Origin: Rubrivivax rivuli
Lineage (GTDB): Bacteria; Pseudomonadota; Gammaproteobacteria; Burkholderiales; Burkholderiaceae_C
Reading direction: 5' to 3'
Assembly: GCF_004016505.1 (NCBI RefSeq)
Contig: NZ_SACR01000004.1
Location: 620,001 to 684,000, forward strand
Length of the DNA: 64,000 nt
Below, piece by piece: positions 1 to 9,873 of this stretch (position 1 is its first letter; the number at the start of each line of letters is the position of its first letter). Under the pieces are notes generated by a model. It was not told the DNA's origin. It saw nothing but the letters and a program-made list of their open reading frames with translations, and did no database searches. The translations under genes were made by a program, and so were the position numbers.

Positions 1-62
1 CGCTGCGGTGGGGAGGGCCATGTCACGAATATAAACTCGGCTCAGCCCCGCGCCCTGCAGCC

Positions 63-266
63 ATGGACGAGAACCTGCACTCCCCGCAGCGCCGCCTCAT
101 CGAGCTGCGCATGGAACACGCCGACCTGGACGACCTCATCGACCGCAACGTGCTCGACAAACCCGGCGACGACCTGGCGCTGCGCCGCCTGAAGAAGCGA
201 CGCCTGCTGCTGCGAGACCAGATCGCGCGGCTGGAACTTCAGCTCAGTCCGCCCGAGCCCGCGTGA
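63..266 (+). CDS. YdcH-family (DUF465) small protein
   Basis: A 67-residue, highly charged protein predicted to be almost entirely helical, with the HxDLDDLID...LRRLKKRRLLLRDQI pattern typical of the YdcH/DUF465 family. Members are short coiled-coil-like cytosolic proteins with no established biochemical role. There is no signal peptide or membrane segment. The stop codon overlaps the GTG start of the following helicase gene (GTGA), so the two are probably co-translated. Family assignment is fairly safe; function is unknown. Confidence 0.8.
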   Translation: MDENLHSPQRRLIELRMEHADLDDLIDRNVLDKPGDDLALRRLKKRRLLLRDQIARLELQLSPPEPA

Positions 267-2236
267 ACGAGCCCCAAGACGGCCTGGCCGAGGCCGTGGC
301 GCGGGCCTTCTCGGCCGACGGGCCGCTGGCCCAGGCCGATCCAGGATTCATCCCCCGCCCCCAGCAAGACGAACTGGCCGCGCACATCGCGCTGGCCTTG
401 CAGCACCGCGGCACTTTGGTGGCCGAGGCCGGCACGGGCGTCGGCAAGACCTTCGCCTACCTGGTGCCGTTGCTGCTGTCGGGCCGGCGCGCGCTGGTGA
501 GCACCGCCACCAAGAGCCTGCAGGACCAGCTCTTCCTGCGCGACCTGCCGCGCCTGGCCGACGCCCTGAAGACGCCGCTGCGCCTGGCCTTGTTGAAGGG
601 CCGTGCCAGCTACCTGTGCCGCTGGCGGCTGCAGCAGGCACAGACCAGCGGCCAGTTGCCCGACCGCTTCGCGCTGCGAGCCCTGAACCGCGTGGCCAGC
701 TGGGCGCAGGCCACGCGCAGTGGCGACCTGGCCGAGATCGAAGGCCTGGATGAGCGCTCGCCCGTCATTCCGCTGGTGACGAGCACGCGCGACAACTGCC
801 TCGGCACCGAGTGCCCCGAGCACCGCGCCTGCCACGTGATGCAGGCGCGCCGCGAGGCCATGGCGGCCGATCTGGTGGTGGTGAACCACCATCTCTTCTT
901 TGCCGATCTCGCGCTGCGCGACAGCGGTGTGGCCGAACTGCTGCCCACGGTGGATGCCGCGGTGTTCGACGAGGCCCACCAGCTGGTGGAAGCCGGCGTG
1001 CAGTTCCTCGGCACCACGCTGAGCACCGGCGTGGCGCTCGAACTCGCGCGCGACCTGCTGGCTGCAGGCTTGCAGCACGCACGCGGGCTGCAAGCCTGGG
1101 CCGAACTGCAGGCCGGGCTGGAGCGCTGCACGCGTGAGCTGCGCCTGGTGGCCAGCGGCACGCTGCGCGAGGTGCGCGGCACGCTGAAGCTGCGCTGGGA
1201 AGAGAGGGCCGACGAACTGCTGGCGCCGCTGCAGGCCCTGGCCGAGGCGGCCCGCGCCGCGGGGGATGCCGCGGCCGCCGTGGCCGAGACCAGCCCCGAG
1301 TTCCCGAAGCTCGAGCAGCGCGCGCGCACGCTGGCGCTGCTGGCGGGCCGCTTCGCGCAGGAAGCCGAGCCCGGGCAGGTGCGCTGGATCGACCTGACAC
1401 CGCAGCAGGCCCGGCTGGTGGAGTCGCCGCTGGACATCCGCGACATGCTGACGCAGCAGCGCGCCGCGTCGCCCAAGGCCTGGGTCTTCACCTCGGCCAC
1501 GCTGGGCGACGACGACGACCTCAGCTGGTTCACTGCCACCACGGGCCTGGAAGACGCCGTGCGGCTGCGCGTGGGCAGCCCTTTCGACTACGCCGCCCAT
1601 GCGCGTTTGTGGGTGCCCTCGAAGATGCCCCTGCCCAACGCCCCGGGCCACCCGGCGGCCGTGGGCGCGCTGGCGGCGCGCTGCGCAGCGGCCCTGGGCG
1701 GCCGCACCTTCGTGCTCACCACCACCTTGCGGGTGTTGCCGCAGGTGGCGCAGGCGCTGCAGGCCGAGGCCGCCGCGCTGGGGCAAGAGCTCACGGTGCT
1801 GGTGCAGGGCAGCGAGCCGCGCCGCGCGCTCTTGCAGCGCTACGGTGACGGCCGCGGCTGCGTGCTGGTGGGGTCGGCGAGCTTCTGGGAAGGCATCGAC
1901 ATGCCCGGCGATGCCTTGCAGTGCGTGCTGATCGACAAGCTGCCTTTCCCGCCGCCGGGCGACCCGCTGGTGGAGGCGCGCGTCAAGCAGTTGCGCGAGG
2001 CCGGCAAGAACCCCTTCGAGGCCTACTTCGTGGCCGAGGCTGCGGTCTCGTTGAAGCAGGGGGCCGGCCGCCTCATCCGCACCGAAAGCGACCGCGGCCT
2101 GCTCGTGCTGTGCGACCCGCGCATGCGCCAGATGGGCTACGGCCGCCGGCTGATTGCAGCCTTGCCGCCCATGGGGCTGCTGACAGAAGAAAGCCAGGCG
2201 CTGGCCTGGCTTCAGGAATTGGCCTGGGCGCACTGA
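263..2236 (+). CDS. DinG/YoaA-type ATP-dependent DNA helicase (XPD-like, Fe-S)
   Basis: A 657-residue superfamily 2 helicase. The Walker A motif (AGTGVGKT) lies near residues 55-62 and the Walker B DEAH box at 236-239. Between them are four cysteines (C119, C179, C184, C190) spaced like the 4Fe-4S ligands of the XPD/DinG/YoaA family. The C-terminal half carries the family motifs SFWEGIDMPG and QGAGRLIR. Such helicases unwind 5'-to-3' and act on R-loops, forks and damaged DNA. The GTG start overlaps the upstream stop. Length (E. coli YoaA about 640, DinG about 716) does not settle which orthologue this is. Confidence 0.9.
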   Translation: MNEPQDGLAEAVARAFSADGPLAQADPGFIPRPQQDELAAHIALALQHRGTLVAEAGTGVGKTFAYLVPLLLSGRRALVSTATKSLQDQLFLRDLPRLADALKTPLRLALLKGRASYLCRWRLQQAQTSGQLPDRFALRALNRVASWAQATRSGDLAEIEGLDERSPVIPLVTSTRDNCLGTECPEHRACHVMQARREAMAADLVVVNHHLFFADLALRDSGVAELLPTVDAAVFDEAHQLVEAGVQFLGTTLSTGVALELARDLLAAGLQHARGLQAWAELQAGLERCTRELRLVASGTLREVRGTLKLRWEERADELLAPLQALAEAARAAGDAAAAVAETSPEFPKLEQRARTLALLAGRFAQEAEPGQVRWIDLTPQQARLVESPLDIRDMLTQQRAASPKAWVFTSATLGDDDDLSWFTATTGLEDAVRLRVGSPFDYAAHARLWVPSKMPLPNAPGHPAAVGALAARCAAALGGRTFVLTTTLRVLPQVAQALQAEAAALGQELTVLVQGSEPRRALLQRYGDGRGCVLVGSASFWEGIDMPGDALQCVLIDKLPFPPPGDPLVEARVKQLREAGKNPFEAYFVAEAAVSLKQGAGRLIRTESDRGLLVLCDPRMRQMGYGRRLIAALPPMGLLTEESQALAWLQELAWAH

Positions 2237-2278
2237 GCGCCGCGGGCGTTGGAGCCCGGCGGCTTCAGTGCCGCGCCA

Positions 2279-3097
2279 TCACCAGAAGCGCCACCAGGGG
2301 CGAGCGCTGAGCGCCTTGCCCTGGTTGAGGAAGGCGCTGTCGGGGAAGTTCTTGCGCAGAACGCGCTCGGCGTCGTCGCGCAGGCCCGTGAGTTCCAGCT
2401 TGTCGTAGCTCTGCATCATCAGGAACAGCGCTTCTTCGGCCGCCGGTGAACGCTGGAACTCCGACACCGCCTGCTGCGCACGCGCCGCTGCAGCCACATA
2501 GGCACCGCGACGGAAGTAGTAGCGCGCCACATGCACTTCGTAGCTGGCCAGCGCGTTGATGATGAAGTTCATGCGCGCTTTGGCGTCACCGGCGTAGCGC
2601 GACTGCGGAAACTGGTCGACCAGTTGCTTGAACGACTGGAAGGACTCGCGGGCTGCGCTCTGGTCGCGTTCCGACAGGTCCTGGTTCGCGATCTTGCCCA
2701 GCAGGCCGAGGTTCTCGTTGAAGTTGATCACGCCGCGAAGGTACAGCGCGTAATCGAGGGCGGGGCTCGAGGGGTTGAGCTTGATGAAGCGGTTCACCGC
2801 AGCCAGGCCTTCGGTGCGTTCGCCGTTGCGCCAGTGCATGTAGGCGGTGTCGAGCTGCGCCTGCTGGCCCAGCAGGGAGCCGGCGGCCAGGCTCTCCACG
2901 CGCTCGAGTGTCTTGATGGCGCGCTCGTAGCTGCCCGCAGCCATGTCTTCGCGGGCCTCTTTGTACAATCGTTCCGCGGTGGTGTCGGGCGATTCCTCAA
3001 CAGGCGTTGAGCCGCATCCGGCCAGTTGCACGGCCACCGCCACCAAGCCCAGCAGCGCAAGGCGCGAGAACTTGGGCCACATCACAGAAAGGCTCAT
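2279..3097 (-). CDS. bamD: Outer membrane assembly lipoprotein BamD
   Basis: A 272-residue lipoprotein of the BamD/ComL family. The chosen ATG (3097) gives a signal peptide ending in the lipobox LAGC with the lipidated cysteine at residue 28; an ATG 15 bases downstream is possible, and a longer upstream start would bury the signal peptide. The mature part has TPR-like repeats, including ERAIKTLERVESLAAGS and the segment FPQSRYAGDAKARM. BamD is the essential partner of BamA (also in this window, at 59.1 kb) in inserting beta-barrels. It is divergent from rluD, a neighbour pair common in proteobacteria. Confidence 0.93.
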   Translation of the reverse strand: MSLSVMWPKFSRLALLGLVAVAVQLAGCGSTPVEESPDTTAERLYKEAREDMAAGSYERAIKTLERVESLAAGSLLGQQAQLDTAYMHWRNGERTEGLAAVNRFIKLNPSSPALDYALYLRGVINFNENLGLLGKIANQDLSERDQSAARESFQSFKQLVDQFPQSRYAGDAKARMNFIINALASYEVHVARYYFRRGAYVAAAARAQQAVSEFQRSPAAEEALFLMMQSYDKLELTGLRDDAERVLRKNFPDSAFLNQGKALSARPWWRFW

Positions 3098-3147
3098 CGA
3101 GAAAGGTGCCGGTCGTGCAAGAAGGCGCTGATTATAGGGAGCCGCCC

Positions 3148-4170
3148 ATGCCGCCTCGAGCCGGCTCCGCTGCACCGGCAAGCCTCACGAAGCTGGCTCC
3201 CGCCAGCACTGCCGAGCAGTTCCCCGAAGACGCCTCCGAAGACGCCGGAGCGGGCGTCGACAGTCCCGCCGAGGTCCGCACCGGCACCGTGTCCACCGCT
3301 CAGCATGGCGAACGGCTCGACAAGGTCCTGGTTGCACTGGCTCCCGAGTTCTCGCGCAGCCACTTGCAGCACCTGCTGGAACTCGGCCATGTGCAGGTCG
3401 ACGCCGCTGCGGGCGGTGCCGCCTCGCGCCGCATGCGCGCCGGCCAGGCGGTGCAGATCGAACTGGTGCCCACCGACGAAAGCCGAGCCTACCGACCTCA
3501 GGCCTTGCCGTTGGTTGTGCTGTACGAAGACGACGACTTGCTGGTCATCGACAAGCCCGCGGGGCTGGTGGTGCACCCGGCACCGGGCAACTGGTCGGGT
3601 ACCCTGCTCAACGGCCTGCTGGCGCGCCACCCGGGGGCTGCGGCCTTGCCGCGCGCAGGCATCGTGCACCGGCTCGACAAGGACACCTCGGGCGTGATGA
3701 TGGTGGGCAAGACGTTGCCGGCCGTGACGGCGCTCGTGCGCGACATCGCAGCCCGCCATGTGCACCGCAGCTACCTGGCGCTGGCGCACGGCCTGCCCAC
3801 GGCCGAGGCCTTCACGGTGGAGGCGCCCATCGGACGCGATCCGTCCGTGCGGGTGCGCATGGCCGTGGTGGGCGGTGGCAAGCCGGCACGCACCGACGTG
3901 GCCGTGCTGGCCAACGGCGAGGGCGTGTGCGCGCTGCGCTGCACTTTGCACACTGGGCGCACGCACCAGATCCGCGTGCACCTGGCGCACCGCGGTCACC
4001 CGCTGGTGGCCGATGCCCTGTACGGCGGCAAGCCGGCGCTCGGCATGGCCCGCCAGGCGCTGCACGCCACGCATCTCGAACTGGCGCACCCGGTCTCGCG
4101 CGCGCCGCTGGCTTTCGATTGCCCGCCGCCGGCCGATTTCGCGCAGGCCTGGCAGAGGGTGTGCGGCTGA
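3148..4170 (+). CDS. rluD: 23S rRNA pseudouridine synthase RluD
   Basis: Encodes a 340-residue RluA-family pseudouridine synthase expected to modify helix 69 of 23S rRNA. An N-terminal S4 RNA-binding domain ([32 protein letters not shown], described here by its ends) is followed by the catalytic motif HRLDKDTSG, with the catalytic aspartate at residue 177, and by the [19 protein letters not shown] block. The ATG at 3148 was chosen because it has AGGGAG just upstream; the frame is open further upstream but overlaps the bamD 5' end. Divergent orientation to bamD is typical. Confidence 0.9.
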   Translation: MPPRAGSAAPASLTKLAPASTAEQFPEDASEDAGAGVDSPAEVRTGTVSTAQHGERLDKVLVALAPEFSRSHLQHLLELGHVQVDAAAGGAASRRMRAGQAVQIELVPTDESRAYRPQALPLVVLYEDDDLLVIDKPAGLVVHPAPGNWSGTLLNGLLARHPGAAALPRAGIVHRLDKDTSGVMMVGKTLPAVTALVRDIAARHVHRSYLALAHGLPTAEAFTVEAPIGRDPSVRVRMAVVGGGKPARTDVAVLANGEGVCALRCTLHTGRTHQIRVHLAHRGHPLVADALYGGKPALGMARQALHATHLELAHPVSRAPLAFDCPPPADFAQAWQRVCG

Positions 4171-4393
4171 AGGCGGCCCGTCGCGAGATCGGGGCTACAA
4201 TCAAGCGGCTTTCGCAGCGCCGCCGCACGCCAAACGCGTTCCGCGCCTGTTCGACTCGCTGCACCCGCCCGCTGCCGGCACCTCGCCGCACCGGGCCCAA
4301 TCCGCGCCCCGGCCGCTGCCGGCCTCGCGGCCCCCGACCCTTCGGATGAACTCAAGACCACGGCCCGGGCCGTGGCCGCACCCAGCGCAGGCC

Positions 4394-5161
4394 ATGAACA
4401 CAGCTGAGGCCAAACGTGTCCTCGAAACGGCGTTGATCTGCGCCAGCGCACCTTTGCCGCTGGCCGAGATGAAGGCCTTGTTCAACCACGAGATCGGCGC
4501 CGACACCTTGCGCCGCCTGCTCGACGAACTCGTCAACGACTGGCAGGACCGCGGCGTCGAACTCGTGGCGTTGGCCAGCGGCTGGCGTTTCCAGAGCCGG
4601 CCCGAACTGCGGGTGTACCTCGACCGCCTGCACCCCGAGAAGCCGCCGAAGTACTCGCGCGCCGCGATGGAGACACTGGCCATCGTGGCCTACCGCCAGC
4701 CCGTGACGCGCGGCGACATCGAGGACATCCGCGGTGTCACCGTCAGCAGCCAGATCGTCAAGCAGCTCGAGGACCGCGGCTGGATCGACGCCATCGGCTA
4801 TCGCGAGGCCCCAGGCCGGCCGGCCCTGTACGCCACCACGCGCCAGTTCCTGGACGATCTCGGCCTGGCCAGCCTGGACCAGCTGCCGCCGATCGATGGC
4901 GCCGAATCGGCCGCACGTTCCTTCGAGGCCCTGGCCCAGGCGCCCGAGTTGCCCGACCTGCTGGAAGGCGCCCAGGCGAGCCTGCCACTGGAGGCCCTGC
5001 AGGAGGCTGCAGCCCCGGCGGGCACGTCTGAGGCCCCTGAAGGCGCGCTTTCCGCCGAAGTGCCACCCGCACCACCCCCACAAGACCCGTTGCCGACCGT
5101 CGGCACCGACCCCGCGGCCGTTGAAGCCGCACCTTCCACCGTCAACGACAAGCCCGCATGA
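4394..5161 (+). CDS. scpB: Segregation and condensation protein B (ScpB)
   Basis: A 255-residue ScpB, the winged-helix subunit that joins ScpA and SMC in the bacterial condensin. The conserved core spans about residues 1-165 ([48 protein letters not shown] in segments); the rest is an Ala/Pro-rich tail. No scpA lies next to it; the upstream gene is rluD. The start at 4394 fits the family N-terminus; an in-frame ATG at 4346 would add 16 residues. A TACAAT at 4196-4201 is a possible -10 element. The stop overlaps the rluB start (ATGA), a scpB-rluB pairing common in betaproteobacteria. Confidence 0.9.
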   Translation: MNTAEAKRVLETALICASAPLPLAEMKALFNHEIGADTLRRLLDELVNDWQDRGVELVALASGWRFQSRPELRVYLDRLHPEKPPKYSRAAMETLAIVAYRQPVTRGDIEDIRGVTVSSQIVKQLEDRGWIDAIGYREAPGRPALYATTRQFLDDLGLASLDQLPPIDGAESAARSFEALAQAPELPDLLEGAQASLPLEALQEAAAPAGTSEAPEGALSAEVPPAPPPQDPLPTVGTDPAAVEAAPSTVNDKPA

Positions 5162-7395
5162 ACCCTTCCGACAACGAGCTGCCCCCGGACACTGGCGCTG
5201 GCGCCGGGCCCGAGGCCCCGGCCGACAAGCCCAAGCGCAAGCGCACACCGCGCAAGGTGGCCGAGGCCGCCGATGCCGTCGCGCCCGAGGCTGCAGGCGA
5301 GGCCGCACCGCCGCTCGAAGCTGCTGCCGGCGCGCTGCCAGCAAAGCCGCGGCGCAAGCGCAGCGTGGCCGCCGCAGGCCCGGCGGAAGGGGCCGTGGAC
5401 GCGGTGCAGAGCGCGCCGCCTGTGCCTGCCGAGATGGTGAGCGCGGCTGCGGCGCCGGCAGCCGAAGCCACAGCGGCGGGCCCGGACGAGGGTGGGGCCG
5501 GTGGCCCGCCTGCCGAAGCTGGCGCGGACGATGGCCGCCCCGGTGGCCGCCGCGGCCGCAACCGCCGCAGGGGCCGCCGGGGCGGTGCCCGCGACGGTGC
5601 CGAGGCCGGCGAGGGCGCTGCCCCGTTGGTGCAGGCCCTGCAGCCCGTGACCGAGGCCTTGTTCGCGCAGGTGCTTTCGGGCGAGTTCGACACCGAACCC
5701 GCAGCCGATGGCGATGCCGCCGCTGCACCCGAAACTGCCGCTGCGCCTGTGGCCGAAGCGGCGGCCGACGAGGGCACGGCGCCTGTCGAGCCCCAGGGCG
5801 ACGGCGAACAGCCGCCCGAAGCCGCCGATGCGGCGGGCGGTGGCGAAGACGGCCAGCCGCGCCGCGTGCTGGCGCCCGAAGCCGACGCGCCCAAGCTGCA
5901 CAAGGTGCTGGCGCAGGCCGGCGTCGGTTCGCGCCGCGACCTGGAGCAGATGATTGCCGACGGCCGCTTCACCGTGAACGGCGAACGCGCGCACATCGGT
6001 CAGCGCGTGAGCTTCGGCGACCGCATCGCTCTCGATGGCAAGCCTGTGCGTTACCGCATCGCGCCGCCGCCGGCGCGCGTGCTGGCGTATCACAAGCCGG
6101 CCGGCGAGGTGGTCACGCACGACGACCCGCAGCAGCGCCCCACCGTCTTCCGCCGCCTGCCGCGCCTGCCGCAAGGCAAGTGGCAGAGCGTGGGCCGGCT
6201 CGACATCAACACCGAAGGCCTGCTGCTGTTCACCACCTCCGGTGAACTGGCCAACCAGCTGATGCACCCGCGTTTCGGCGTGGAGCGCGAGTACGCCGTG
6301 CGCTCGCTGGGCGTGCTGGGCGCAGAAGCCAAGGCCAAGCTGCTGGAAGGTGTGGACATCGACGGCCAGCGCTGTGCCTTCAAGAGCATCGACGACGGTG
6401 GCGGCGAAGGCGTGAACCACTGGTACCGCTGCGTCATCACCGAAGGCCGCAACCGCGAGGTGCGCCGCCTGTTCGAGGCCGTGGGCCATGCCGTCAGCCG
6501 GCTGATCCGCATCCGCTACGGCAGCGTGGTGCTGCCGCGCGGTCTGAAGCGCGGGGTCTGGGTCGAACTCGACGAAGGCGACCTGCGCAACCTGCGCCGC
6601 CTGGCCGGCGTGGCGCGACCTGAACGTACCGACCGCCCCGAGGGCGACGACACGCGGCCGCCCCGCGATGCTGCTGACGGCGAGGGCGGCCGCCGCGACC
6701 GCAACCGCCGCGGCGGCAAGGGCCGTGCCGAGCCGCGTGAGGCCCGCCCGCCGATGGGCGACCGGGGCCCGCGCCCCGAGCAGCCGCCGCGTCCGCCGCG
6801 CGAGGCCCGGCCGCCGCGCGAGCCGCGTGAACCGCGCCCGCCGCGCGGCGAAGGCGACATCGGTTTCATTCCCAACCCCTTGCAGCAGACCTTCGACAAG
6901 CGCGCCATCCAGCAAGAGCGCGCGAAGAAGCGCGAGATCCCGGAAGACGGCCCGATCCCGAACCCGCTGCAGCAGACCTACGACAAGCGTGCGCTGATGC
7001 GCGACCGCCAGCCGCAACGCGACATCCCGGAAGACGGCCCGATCCCGAACCCCTTGCAGCAGACCTACGACCGGCGTTTCGCCGGCGGGGGTGGAGGCGG
7101 TGGTTTCGGCCCCGGTGGCAGTGCGGCCGGGGGCCAGGGCAAGCGCGGTGGGCGCAACGGCCGTGCCGGCGGCCCCAAGAAGGGCGGCGGTGATCCGAAC
7201 CGCGTGCCCGATCCGCTGCAGACGGCCGTGGGCTACATCGGCGCCGATGCCTTCCTGCGCAAGGGCAAGGGCGGCGGCGGTGGCGGCCGCGGCGGCCCGC
7301 GCCGCCCGAACACCGGCGGTGGCGGCGGCGGTGGTGGGGGCAAGCCCGGCGGCCCGAAGGGCGGCGCCAGGGGTGGACGCAAGGGCGGGCGCTGA
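5158..7395 (+). CDS. rluB: 23S rRNA pseudouridine synthase RluB with long low-complexity extensions
   Basis: The enzymatic core matches RluB/RsuA-family synthases: an S4 domain from about residue 244 ([19 protein letters not shown]), the catalytic [11 protein letters not shown] motif with aspartate 349, and [13 protein letters not shown]. At 745 residues it is far longer than E. coli RluB (about 290). The first roughly 240 residues are Ala/Pro/Glu-rich with an Arg/Gly patch. The last roughly 230 are Arg/Pro/Gly-rich, with three [10 protein letters not shown] repeats and glycine runs. The core function is secure. The extensions look like disordered RNA- or ribosome-binding tails, which is inference. 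Confidence 0.88.
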   Translation: MNPSDNELPPDTGAGAGPEAPADKPKRKRTPRKVAEAADAVAPEAAGEAAPPLEAAAGALPAKPRRKRSVAAAGPAEGAVDAVQSAPPVPAEMVSAAAAPAAEATAAGPDEGGAGGPPAEAGADDGRPGGRRGRNRRRGRRGGARDGAEAGEGAAPLVQALQPVTEALFAQVLSGEFDTEPAADGDAAAAPETAAAPVAEAAADEGTAPVEPQGDGEQPPEAADAAGGGEDGQPRRVLAPEADAPKLHKVLAQAGVGSRRDLEQMIADGRFTVNGERAHIGQRVSFGDRIALDGKPVRYRIAPPPARVLAYHKPAGEVVTHDDPQQRPTVFRRLPRLPQGKWQSVGRLDINTEGLLLFTTSGELANQLMHPRFGVEREYAVRSLGVLGAEAKAKLLEGVDIDGQRCAFKSIDDGGGEGVNHWYRCVITEGRNREVRRLFEAVGHAVSRLIRIRYGSVVLPRGLKRGVWVELDEGDLRNLRRLAGVARPERTDRPEGDDTRPPRDAADGEGGRRDRNRRGGKGRAEPREARPPMGDRGPRPEQPPRPPREARPPREPREPRPPRGEGDIGFIPNPLQQTFDKRAIQQERAKKREIPEDGPIPNPLQQTYDKRALMRDRQPQRDIPEDGPIPNPLQQTYDRRFAGGGGGGGFGPGGSAAGGQGKRGGRNGRAGGPKKGGGDPNRVPDPLQTAVGYIGADAFLRKGKGGGGGGRGGPRRPNTGGGGGGGGGKPGGPKGGARGGRKGGR
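6868..7080 (+). repeat. In-frame 87-bp (29-residue) tandem repeat in the rluB 3' part
   Basis: The motif IPNPLQQT(F/Y)D(K/R)R recurs at 6868, 6955 and 7042, exactly 87 bases apart. The first two units are complete with linkers ending in (E/D)IPEDGP, and the third breaks off into a glycine-rich stretch. A degenerate fourth copy ([13 protein letters not shown]) follows near 7204. Confidence 0.85.
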
Positions 7396-7503
7396 ACCCG
7401 TCCCACATTGGATGGCGTGCCGCGCTCAGGGAGCTGAACACCCCGGGCGCCGCGCTACAATCAAAAGCTTTGCCAAGTCGTTGATTCAGGAGAACTTTTC
7501 ATC

Positions 7504-7929
7504 ATGGCCATTGAACGCACCCTTTCCATCATCAAGCCCGACGCCGTGGCCAAGAACGTCATCGGCCAGATCTACGCCCGTTTCGAAGGTGCCGGCCTGA
7601 AGGTCGTCGCCGCGAAGATGGTGCACCTCTCGCGTGGCGAGGCCGAGGCCTTCTACGCCGTGCACAAGGCACGCCCCTTCTTCAACGACCTGGTCAGCTT
7701 CATGATCAGCGGCCCGGTGATGATCCAGGCGCTGGAAGGTGAAGGCGCCATCGCCAAGAACCGCGAGCTGATGGGCGCCACCGACCCGAAGAAGGCCGAG
7801 AAGGGCACCATCCGCGCCGACTTCGCCGACAGCATCGACGCCAACGCCGTGCACGGCAGCGACGCGCCCGAGACCGCTGCGGTCGAGATCGCGTTCTTCT
7901 TCCCCGGCATGAACGTCTACAGCCGGTAA
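7504..7929 (+). CDS. ndk: Nucleoside diphosphate kinase
   Basis: A 141-residue enzyme of the usual family length that transfers the gamma-phosphate between nucleoside tri- and diphosphates through a phosphohistidine. The catalytic histidine is H117 in [12 protein letters not shown], and the N-terminus [12 protein letters not shown] is canonical. The start has a good Shine-Dalgarno (AGGAG) about 10 bases upstream, and TACAAT at 7456-7461 is a likely -10 element. It heads the ndk-rlmN-pilF-rodZ-ispG-hisS-yfgM-bamB-der run, with rlmN only 7 bases downstream. Confidence 0.97.
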   Translation: MAIERTLSIIKPDAVAKNVIGQIYARFEGAGLKVVAAKMVHLSRGEAEAFYAVHKARPFFNDLVSFMISGPVMIQALEGEGAIAKNRELMGATDPKKAEKGTIRADFADSIDANAVHGSDAPETAAVEIAFFFPGMNVYSR

Positions 7930-7936
7930 AACCGCG

Positions 7937-9061
7937 ATGGCCGTCAACCTGCTCGACTTCGATCTCGAGGGGCTGGCGGCCTTCTGCGAAGGACTGGGCG
8001 AAAAGCGCTTCCGCGCCGTCCAGCTCTACCGCTGGGTCCACCAGAAGGGCCAGGCCGACTTCGAGCAGATGTCCGACCTGGCCAAGAGCCTGCGAGGCAA
8101 GCTCGCCGGTGCCGCCGAAGTGCGCGGCCTGCCGCTGATCAGCGAACACGTCTCCGCAGACGGCACCACCAAGTGGCTGTTCGATGTGGCCGATGGCAAC
8201 GCGGTCGAGACTGTCTTCATCCCTGAAACCGACCGTGGCACGCTGTGCGTCAGCTCGCAGGCCGGTTGCGCCGTGGGCTGCCGCTTCTGCAGCACGGGGC
8301 ACCAGGGTTTCAGCCGCAACCTCAGCACCGGTGAAATCATTGCGCAGCTGTGGTTCGCCGAGCACCGCCTGCGCCAGACGCTGGGCCTGAAAGAGGGCGA
8401 GCGCGCCATCGACAACGTCGTGATGATGGGCATGGGCGAGCCGCTGCAGAACTACAGCGCGCTCGTGCCGGCGCTGCGCACCATGCTCGACGACCACGCC
8501 TACGGCCTGAGCCGCCGCCGCGTGACGGTGTCCACCTCGGGCGTGGTGCCGATGATCGACCGCCTGCGCGACGATTGCCCGGTGGCGCTGGCCGTGTCGT
8601 TGCACGCCCCCGACGACACGCTGCGCGATCACCTCGTGCCGCTGAACCGCAAGTACCCGATCGAAGAGCTGCTCGACGCTTGCGTGCGTTACCTCAGCGC
8701 CGCGCCGCGCGACTTCATCACCTTCGAGTACTGCATGCTCGATGGCGTCAACGACACGCCCGAGCATGCGCAGGCGCTGGTGAAGCTGCTCAAGACGCGG
8801 CTGCCCTGCAAGCTGAACCTGATTCCCTTCAACCCCTTCCCGGCATCGGGTCTGCTGCGTTCGCCGCGCGAGCGCGTGCAGGCCTTCGCACAGGTGCTGC
8901 AGGCCGCCGGCATCGTCACCACCGTGCGCAAGACACGCGGTGACGACATCGACGCCGCCTGCGGCCAGCTGGCCGGCGAGGTGCAGGACCGCACGAATGC
9001 ACGCGACCGCCTGGCGCGCCAGCGCGCCGTGATCCCCATCGTGGCTGGAGGCCCGGCATGA
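7937..9061 (+). CDS. rlmN: Dual-specificity rRNA/tRNA methyltransferase RlmN
   Basis: A 374-residue radical SAM enzyme that makes 2-methyladenosine at A2503 of 23S rRNA and A37 of some tRNAs. The 4Fe-4S motif CxxxCxxC is at C111, C115 and C118 ([11 protein letters not shown]). The second catalytic cysteine lies in [17 protein letters not shown] near the C-terminus. Motifs GMGEPLQNY and [12 protein letters not shown] are typical. The stop overlaps the pilF start (ATGA). Confidence 0.97.
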   Translation: MAVNLLDFDLEGLAAFCEGLGEKRFRAVQLYRWVHQKGQADFEQMSDLAKSLRGKLAGAAEVRGLPLISEHVSADGTTKWLFDVADGNAVETVFIPETDRGTLCVSSQAGCAVGCRFCSTGHQGFSRNLSTGEIIAQLWFAEHRLRQTLGLKEGERAIDNVVMMGMGEPLQNYSALVPALRTMLDDHAYGLSRRRVTVSTSGVVPMIDRLRDDCPVALAVSLHAPDDTLRDHLVPLNRKYPIEELLDACVRYLSAAPRDFITFEYCMLDGVNDTPEHAQALVKLLKTRLPCKLNLIPFNPFPASGLLRSPRERVQAFAQVLQAAGIVTTVRKTRGDDIDAACGQLAGEVQDRTNARDRLARQRAVIPIVAGGPA

Positions 9062-9873
9062 ACACGATCTGCACGCGCACCCCGGGGTACCTCCTGGCGC
9101 TCTGGCTGGGCCTGGCTGGCTTGATGGGTGGATGCGTCAGCACCACCACCACCACCTCGGGCGCCGAGCCCGCACGCACCCCCAGCGACCCGGCCGACCC
9201 CGACAAGCGCGCCCGCGTGCGCCTGGAATTGGCCGCGCTGTACCTGGGCCGGGGCCAGGCTGACACCGCGCTTGAAGAGGTGCAGAAGGCCCTGGCCGCC
9301 AAGCCCGACCTGCCCGACGCCTACAACCTGCGTGCCCTGGCGCTGGCCAGCAAGGGCGACAGCCAGCTGGCGGACCAAGCGTTCCAGCGCGCGCTGCAAC
9401 TCGCCCCGCGCGAGGGCGGCACCATGCACAACTACGGCTGGTTCCTGTGCCAGCAGCAGCGCTGGCCCGAGGCCGAGGCGCAGTTCACCAACGCACTGGC
9501 CCAGCCGCAGTACCGCGACGCCACGCGCACGCTGCTGGCCCAGGGCGTTTGCCAGGCGCGTGCCGGCCGCTGGGCCGAGGCCGAGCGCACGCTGTCGCGT
9601 TCCTACGAACTCGACCCGGCCAACCCGGTGACGGCCTACAACCTCAGCGACGTGCTGCTGCGCCGCGGCGAGCTGGAGCGCGCGCGCTTCTACATCTCGC
9701 GCATCAATGCGCAACCGGAGCTGAGCAGCGCGCAGAGCCTGTGGCTGGCGGCGCGCATCGAGCGGCGTCTGGGCAACCTGCAGGGCGTGCAGGACTTCGG
9801 CCGCAAGCTGCAGGAGCGATTCCCGAATTCGCCGGAAGTGCTGCTGTTCGAGAGAGGGCGTTTCGATGACTGA
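9058..9873 (+). CDS. pilF: Type IV pilus biogenesis/stability lipoprotein PilF (PilW)
   Basis: A 271-residue TPR lipoprotein. The signal peptide ends in LMGGC (lipidated Cys26), followed by tandem TPR motifs (for example [21 protein letters not shown]) over most of the mature chain. PilF/PilW is the pilotin that places the PilQ secretin in the outer membrane, and in this position between rlmN and rodZ it is the usual assignment. No other pilus genes are in the window, so the pilus link rests on family and synteny. It overlaps rlmN by 4 bases and the next gene by 8. Confidence 0.88.
   Translation: MNTICTRTPGYLLALWLGLAGLMGGCVSTTTTTSGAEPARTPSDPADPDKRARVRLELAALYLGRGQADTALEEVQKALAAKPDLPDAYNLRALALASKGDSQLADQAFQRALQLAPREGGTMHNYGWFLCQQQRWPEAEAQFTNALAQPQYRDATRTLLAQGVCQARAGRWAEAERTLSRSYELDPANPVTAYNLSDVLLRRGELERARFYISRINAQPELSSAQSLWLAARIERRLGNLQGVQDFGRKLQERFPNSPEVLLFERGRFDD

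Noticed and set aside
239-2233. A 664-codon minus-strand open frame over the helicase gene.
   Set aside because: Antisense shadow of the DinG/YoaA-type helicase, whose motifs are complete on the + strand.
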